NCBI GenBank assembly: GCA_017893485.1
Contig: CM030364.1
Span: 41,209,825 to 41,273,824, forward strand
DNA length: 64,000 bases
Direction of reading: 5' to 3'
Source: Hemerocallis citrina
Taxonomy: Eukaryota; Streptophyta; Magnoliopsida; Asparagales; Asphodelaceae
This document shows positions 62,064 through 64,000 of the stretch, piece by piece. Position numbers and translations under genes: made by a program. The notes under the pieces are model-generated. The model did not search any database. It worked only from the letters and a program-made list of their open reading frames with translations, and was not told the origin of the DNA. How positions within the stretch are numbered: the first letter of the stretch is position 1; each line of letters begins with the position of its first letter.

Positions 62064-63725
62064 TGTATATATATATATGATACTCATCTGCTTCATCTTA
62101 TAAGAAAGTTTATCATTTGTAGCAATTGTAATTTCCATCATCTAACATATATTCACCTTCTTTCAAAATATCGACCCTGACACTTTATCACCTAACTCTG
62201 ATTTATGAAAATTTCAAAAATTCACCACATTCATGTACTTGTGCCATTAAGGACTAGTGTACCTGTCCCCCTGACAAAAGCACGACTGCTAACTTGCCTT
62301 CTGAGATAGCCTTCAACCCTCTCTTCCACCACCTCTCTCTTGCTTCGGGAGTTCTCTCTTCTAATGTTGAGACACTAGCCTCCGGCACCGGTTCAATTGA
62401 AGGCAATGGAAGGCCTGATTTTAATACCAATACCAAATGCAAAAAGAAATATATCATCACTTCATTAGCACAAAATGATACTTAAAATTCAACTGGAAAT
62501 TTTTTATTTTCTAACATAAAGAAAATTACTTTCTTTTACATATAACCCCCTTAATTCACATGTACTTGCTATTAGATTCCCCACTTCTTGAGATATCATA
62601 ATAGACCACCAATTTAATCACCTTAGTTGCAATAGTTCAAAATTAAAAAATCCCGTTCAAAATCATTGCCAAGCTAACCAATTTAAGAGGGACACAATCT
62701 TGTTTAAGTAACTTTAGAATGATATATGCCACTCACTATGTGCAACTCCGTTTGCAACTTTCATGTGATTGGTCCACTTACAAAAAGTAAGTGGACCCAA
62801 CTAACTACATTTTATTTTTGGGCAAGCTAATTGTACTACTCTTTTTTCACTACTCTAGTGCTAGCTACACTCATAGAGATGGAGCTTCACCTCTATGAGT
62901 GTAGTAGTATCAAAGTAGTAAACAAAAAGTAGTACACTTAGCATTTTCTTTATTTTTCCTTTAAACAATATGTATGGATCATCAACCATGTGAAAAAGTT
63001 GCGATTAAAGTTGCATTTTGAGTGGCATGCAATCACTTCTCAAGTAACTATAGGTACTTCAATTCTTAACCAAAAATTCTCAAACAGACCATGTTTCAAT
63101 TAGCACACTTTGGACGAGCGAACCTAATAAAAAATACGGTTACTCAAAAGGGTCACATGCAAAAATACCTCTAAAAAATAGGTAACAATTCATGCACAAA
63201 CTTCACTCCACATCCTAATGTGTAACAATCTCAACCCAACCTTTGTACATCTAAGAGTTCAGACAATGCGGTAGACACTGCCACATCAGGTTGTCAAGTA
63301 AAGTTTGTACAACACAAAAGTTGTGACCCTACCACTACTAATAACTTTTTTTTTAAAATACCTTGAGATCCAAGTGAACATCGAATAATTCTATCCACCC
63401 TCGCAAGATCCAAGCTCTAATCACCAAAATTACGACAAATATATCAGTGCAATTACTTATATCAAGGCACCAACGAAAGCTGTTTCGATCGAAACCAATT
63501 CAAGAACAGATCTAACTGAAACTGGATCGAAATTAGGGCTTGCGATCAGAATTTCACCTGAATGTCCTTAACGAGGAGGTCGCGCTCTTCGGATGACAGC
63601 TCGTCCCAAAAGGCGAAGGCATCTTCTTGGCCGTAGTCCTTCAAGCGCTCAACTAGCGCCGGCGGCGGGGTCGACGGCGATCTCTCTCTTCTTCCGATCT
63701 CCGATCCGACCACGATCTCCTCCAT
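40540..63725 (-). CDS. UAP1: UDP-N-acetylglucosamine pyrophosphorylase, 15 exons
   Basis: Makes UDP-GlcNAc from UTP and GlcNAc-1-phosphate in the cytosol, for N-glycans, GPI anchors and O-GlcNAc. Exons in order: 63725-63558, 63416-63362, 62414-62263, 59836-59797, 50901-50812, 50731-50625, 50548-50474, 48480-48441, 48331-48249, 48182-48105, 46916-46773, 44907-44840, 42573-42459, 42250-42094, 40637-40540. They total 1,470 bases (489 codons plus TAA-type end TAG), all GT-AG, phases consistent; plant homologues are about 500 residues. Landmarks: [13 protein letters not shown] (N-terminus), LLSGGQ joined to [12 protein letters not shown] (nucleotide-binding loop, residues 120-137), [61 protein letters not shown], and a C-terminus [13 protein letters not shown]. 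The ATG at 63725 is chosen; the codon two upstream is GTG. Gene span is 23 kb because of transposon-filled introns. Confidence 0.95.
40784..41819. mobile_element. Mutator-type MITE in intron 14 of the pyrophosphorylase gene
   Basis: GGAGCAAAC flanks both sides (40775-40783 and 41820-41828), a 9-bp duplication. The ends CAATGCTGTCAGAACCGG and CCAGTTCTGACAACATT are inverted relatives, and the subterminal parts are rich in AACCGG motifs. 1,036 bp, made longer by another inverted-repeat unit inside. No transposase. Confidence 0.7.
40994..41552. mobile_element. Inverted-repeat element nested in the Mutator-type MITE
   Basis: AAATAGCACCCAAAGTTT on the left and AAACTTTGGGTATCATT on the right pair, followed inward by a second pair (ATAGCACCCAAAGTTTTTAT and its complement). 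The arms repeat the same TAGCACCCAAAGTTT unit twice each. The middle is a GGTGGTGGAGATGGTGG simple repeat. Exact ends and target duplication are not resolved. Confidence 0.5.
42574..44839. other. Intron 12 of the pyrophosphorylase gene
   Basis: Non-coding. Two clusters of GCATATGC-like words (42880-43030 and 43530-43600) are present in opposite order, but I could not define an element. The rest is featureless AT-rich DNA. Confidence 0.5.
44908..46772. other. Intron 11 of the pyrophosphorylase gene
   Basis: Non-coding AT-rich DNA; I see no defined transposon or RNA gene. Confidence 0.5.
46917..48104. other. Intron 10 of the pyrophosphorylase gene
   Basis: Non-coding AT-rich DNA; nothing further recognised. 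Confidence 0.5.
48481..50473. other. Intron 7 of the pyrophosphorylase gene
   Basis: Non-coding. Around 49430-49800 the word GTTGCAA/TTGCAAC recurs on both strands, with a GGTGGTGG stretch between, suggesting a decayed inverted-repeat element, not resolved. Confidence 0.45.
50902..51884. other. 3' part of intron 4 (gene orientation), before the Helitrons
   Basis: Non-coding AT-rich DNA with a C run of 19 (51450-51468). No defined element. Confidence 0.5.
51885..52184 (-). mobile_element. Helitron-like element in intron 4, minus orientation
   Basis: Minus strand: TCTCTACTATTTTGATGGGA starts at 52184 after A. Two successive termini follow, each a hairpin-like block then CTAG: ACGTGCATCGCACGTAC with CTAG at 51950-51947, and a degraded GTGCAGCGCATGTG with CTAG at 51888-51885. 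The inner boundary gives a 238-bp unit and the outer one a 300-bp unit with a duplicated 3' end. Confidence 0.55.
52190..53835 (-). mobile_element. Helitron remnant split by a solo LTR
   Basis: A minus-strand Helitron-type start (TCTCTAATATTATAATGGGA) lies at about 53835-53816, and degenerate CACGTGTGATGCACAT blocks lie at 52218-52235 and 52313-52335. A 1.4-kb LTR separates them. The CTAG terminus is no longer intact. A GGTTCGAGTCC word on the minus strand near 52280 resembles a pol III B box, possibly from a SINE piece. Confidence 0.4.
52361..53807. mobile_element. Solo LTR, probably copia (SIRE-like), nested in the Helitron
   Basis: Begins TGTTGATTCTTGATTTTGAT and ends GGATCCAACA, with TG...CA termini; flanks TTAAG and CTAAG differ by one base. 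The start GATTTTGATGATTACAACA and the end CACCCTCCCTCTAGTGTTTC look like SIRE/Maximus-type copia LTRs. A TATAAATAGAGG box is at about 52971. It carries about ten copies of the palindrome AGTCGACT in two clusters. Family and orientation are inferred from end style only. Confidence 0.55.
54506..55657 (-). repeat. 3' LTR of the intron 4 gypsy element
   Basis: 1,152 bp, TGATGTAAAAC to CCTTATCA in + reading; GC-rich part at 54.9-55.15 kb contains only incidental open frames. Contains the GCCTATAAATAGGC box near 55490. Confidence 0.9.
55775..56323 (-). pseudogene. Integrase C-terminus with chromodomain, frameshifted
   Basis: The 182-codon frame contains the integrase tail strings [27 protein letters not shown] and [12 protein letters not shown], then a chromodomain start ([12 protein letters not shown]). 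Just after that Trp-Lys the frame breaks; continuing one base over, the expected DPDLLE-like tail runs on towards the LTR (about 55660-55775). The chromodomain in the parent family guides integration to chromatin. Not functional here. Confidence 0.85.
56421..57579 (-). pseudogene. gypsy gag, broken in three frames
   Basis: An N-terminal piece (57579-57361, leucine-rich, [10 protein letters not shown]), a retrotransposon gag core (57261-56896, [25 protein letters not shown]) and a zinc-knuckle piece (56843-56421) follow each other in the expected order, but in different frames or with stops between. The knuckle reads [14 protein letters not shown]: the second Cys of the C-x2-C-x4-H-x4-C motif is Tyr, so zinc binding would be lost. 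The C-terminus is acidic. Confidence 0.85.
57801..57812 (-). other. Primer binding site of the intron 4 gypsy element
   Basis: Minus strand TGGTATCAGAGC, complementary to the 3' end of plant initiator methionine tRNA, three bases inside the 5' LTR. Confidence 0.85.
57816..58985 (-). repeat. 5' LTR of the intron 4 gypsy element
   Basis: 1,170 bp, TGATGTAAAAC to CCTCATCA in + reading. Very similar to its partner, with scattered substitutions and a small insertion near 58280. Confidence 0.9.
59968..60453. mobile_element. TAA-flanked MITE with internal palindrome array (copy 2), intron 3
   Basis: GAGCATCCACTATCGTTTG and CAAACGATAGTGGATGCTC are exact inverted ends, and TAA flanks both sides (59965-59967 and 60454-60456). 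Internal imperfect palindromes include GGAGCTTGATCTTCCGTCC and GACGGAGCTTGATCCTCCGT. 486 bp, non-coding. TAA duplication suggests PIF/Harbinger mobilisation. Confidence 0.8.
60493..61264. mobile_element. TAA-flanked MITE with internal palindrome array (copy 3), intron 3
   Basis: GAGCATCCACTATCATTTG and CAAACGATAGTGGATGCTC ends, TAA on both sides (60490-60492 and 61265-61267). It lies 40 bases from copy 2. At least six internal palindromes such as GACGGATGAAGAAGCTCCGT and GACGGATGAAGATCCTCCGT are separated by AT-rich spacers. 772 bp. A 63-codon open frame inside is incidental. Confidence 0.8.
62034..62078. repeat. ATGT microsatellite then TA run, intron 3
   Basis: About eight ATGT units followed by a short TA run. 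Confidence 0.95.
62726..63028. mobile_element. Small MITE with internal hairpin, intron 2
   Basis: ATGCCACTCA and TGAGTGGCAT are perfect inverted ends, followed inward by GTTGCAACTTT-like sequence on both sides. The centre holds a hairpin, TACACTCATAGAG with CTCTATGAGTGTA, around 62868-62910. 303 bp, non-coding. Family not identified. Confidence 0.5.
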
Positions 63726-64000
63726 TCTCACTGTAAATTATTTTTCTTTTTTTTGGTTTTTTTCCCCTTGAAAATAACCTCCACCTGTCAAAGGAGAGGA
63801 TTGGGCGAATTTTATTGTTGGGTGGGAACTTTGCAGAAAGGACCTTTATTTGGTTGGAAATTGCGGATGGGGTGTATTGGTCGGATCTGATTAAAATAAT
63901 GGGTGCAGGTTTGGATCCTATTTAAGTGCTTAGAGATCCTTGCTTGGTTGATTCAAAAAAAAATTGCGGTGCTAGGCCACTTTTTGAAACTATTTGTAAT
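63726..64000 (-). promoter_or_regulatory. Upstream region of the pyrophosphorylase gene
   Basis: 275 bases of presumed 5' UTR and proximal promoter. A pyrimidine/purine-rich leader (A and AAGAAAA rich on the minus strand) lies next to the start codon. No convincing TATA box can be chosen. Confidence 0.4.

Noticed and set aside
63726..63731. Upstream in-frame start two codons before the pyrophosphorylase ATG
   Set aside because: The codon at 63731-63729 is GTG, not ATG; the first ATG is at 63725.

Overview
This window is nuclear DNA of a flowering plant. It is AT-rich, its split genes have GT-AG introns, and it is full of plant transposons of several classes, most of them decayed and nested. 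I cannot place the species more closely. Only two host genes can be reconstructed with confidence.

Left part (1-17 kb). A Mutator-like element with a 9-bp target duplication (1469-2397) is followed by a head-to-head and tandem cluster of small Helitron-like units (2534-3053). A four-exon PLATZ zinc-finger transcription factor gene lies on the + strand (5254-8771, 254 codons); its third intron carries Helitron pieces and long TA runs. After it come two long inverted-repeat elements set in TA microsatellites (10.3-11.1 kb), a probable truncated retroposon (12.2-14.0 kb) and a TAA-flanked MITE (15431-16192).

Middle part (17-40 kb). This is a transposon graveyard. In order: a 57-bp minisatellite; a decayed gene resembling the gypsy-type transposon protein family PF04195; a Tekay/Del-type Ty3/gypsy element with about 3.1-kb LTRs and a stop-ridden pol; a minus-strand Ty1/copia element containing a nested Helitron and a nested hAT MITE; a nearly complete hAT transposon with 8-bp target duplications (34084-37626); and a solo LTR (38269-39462).

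Right part (40.5-63.7 kb). One minus-strand gene fills it: UDP-N-acetylglucosamine pyrophosphorylase, the last step in making UDP-GlcNAc. I could place 15 exons with consistent phases, giving an uninterrupted 489-codon frame. Its introns carry a Mutator-type MITE with another inverted repeat inside it, Helitrons, a solo copia-type LTR, a gag-bearing internally deleted gypsy element of the same family as the 38-kb solo LTR, and three MITEs.

The two host genes have no evident functional link. I see no convincing new multi-gene system. The most unusual structure is a MITE family (three copies) whose interior is an array of short imperfect palindromes with AT-rich spacers.
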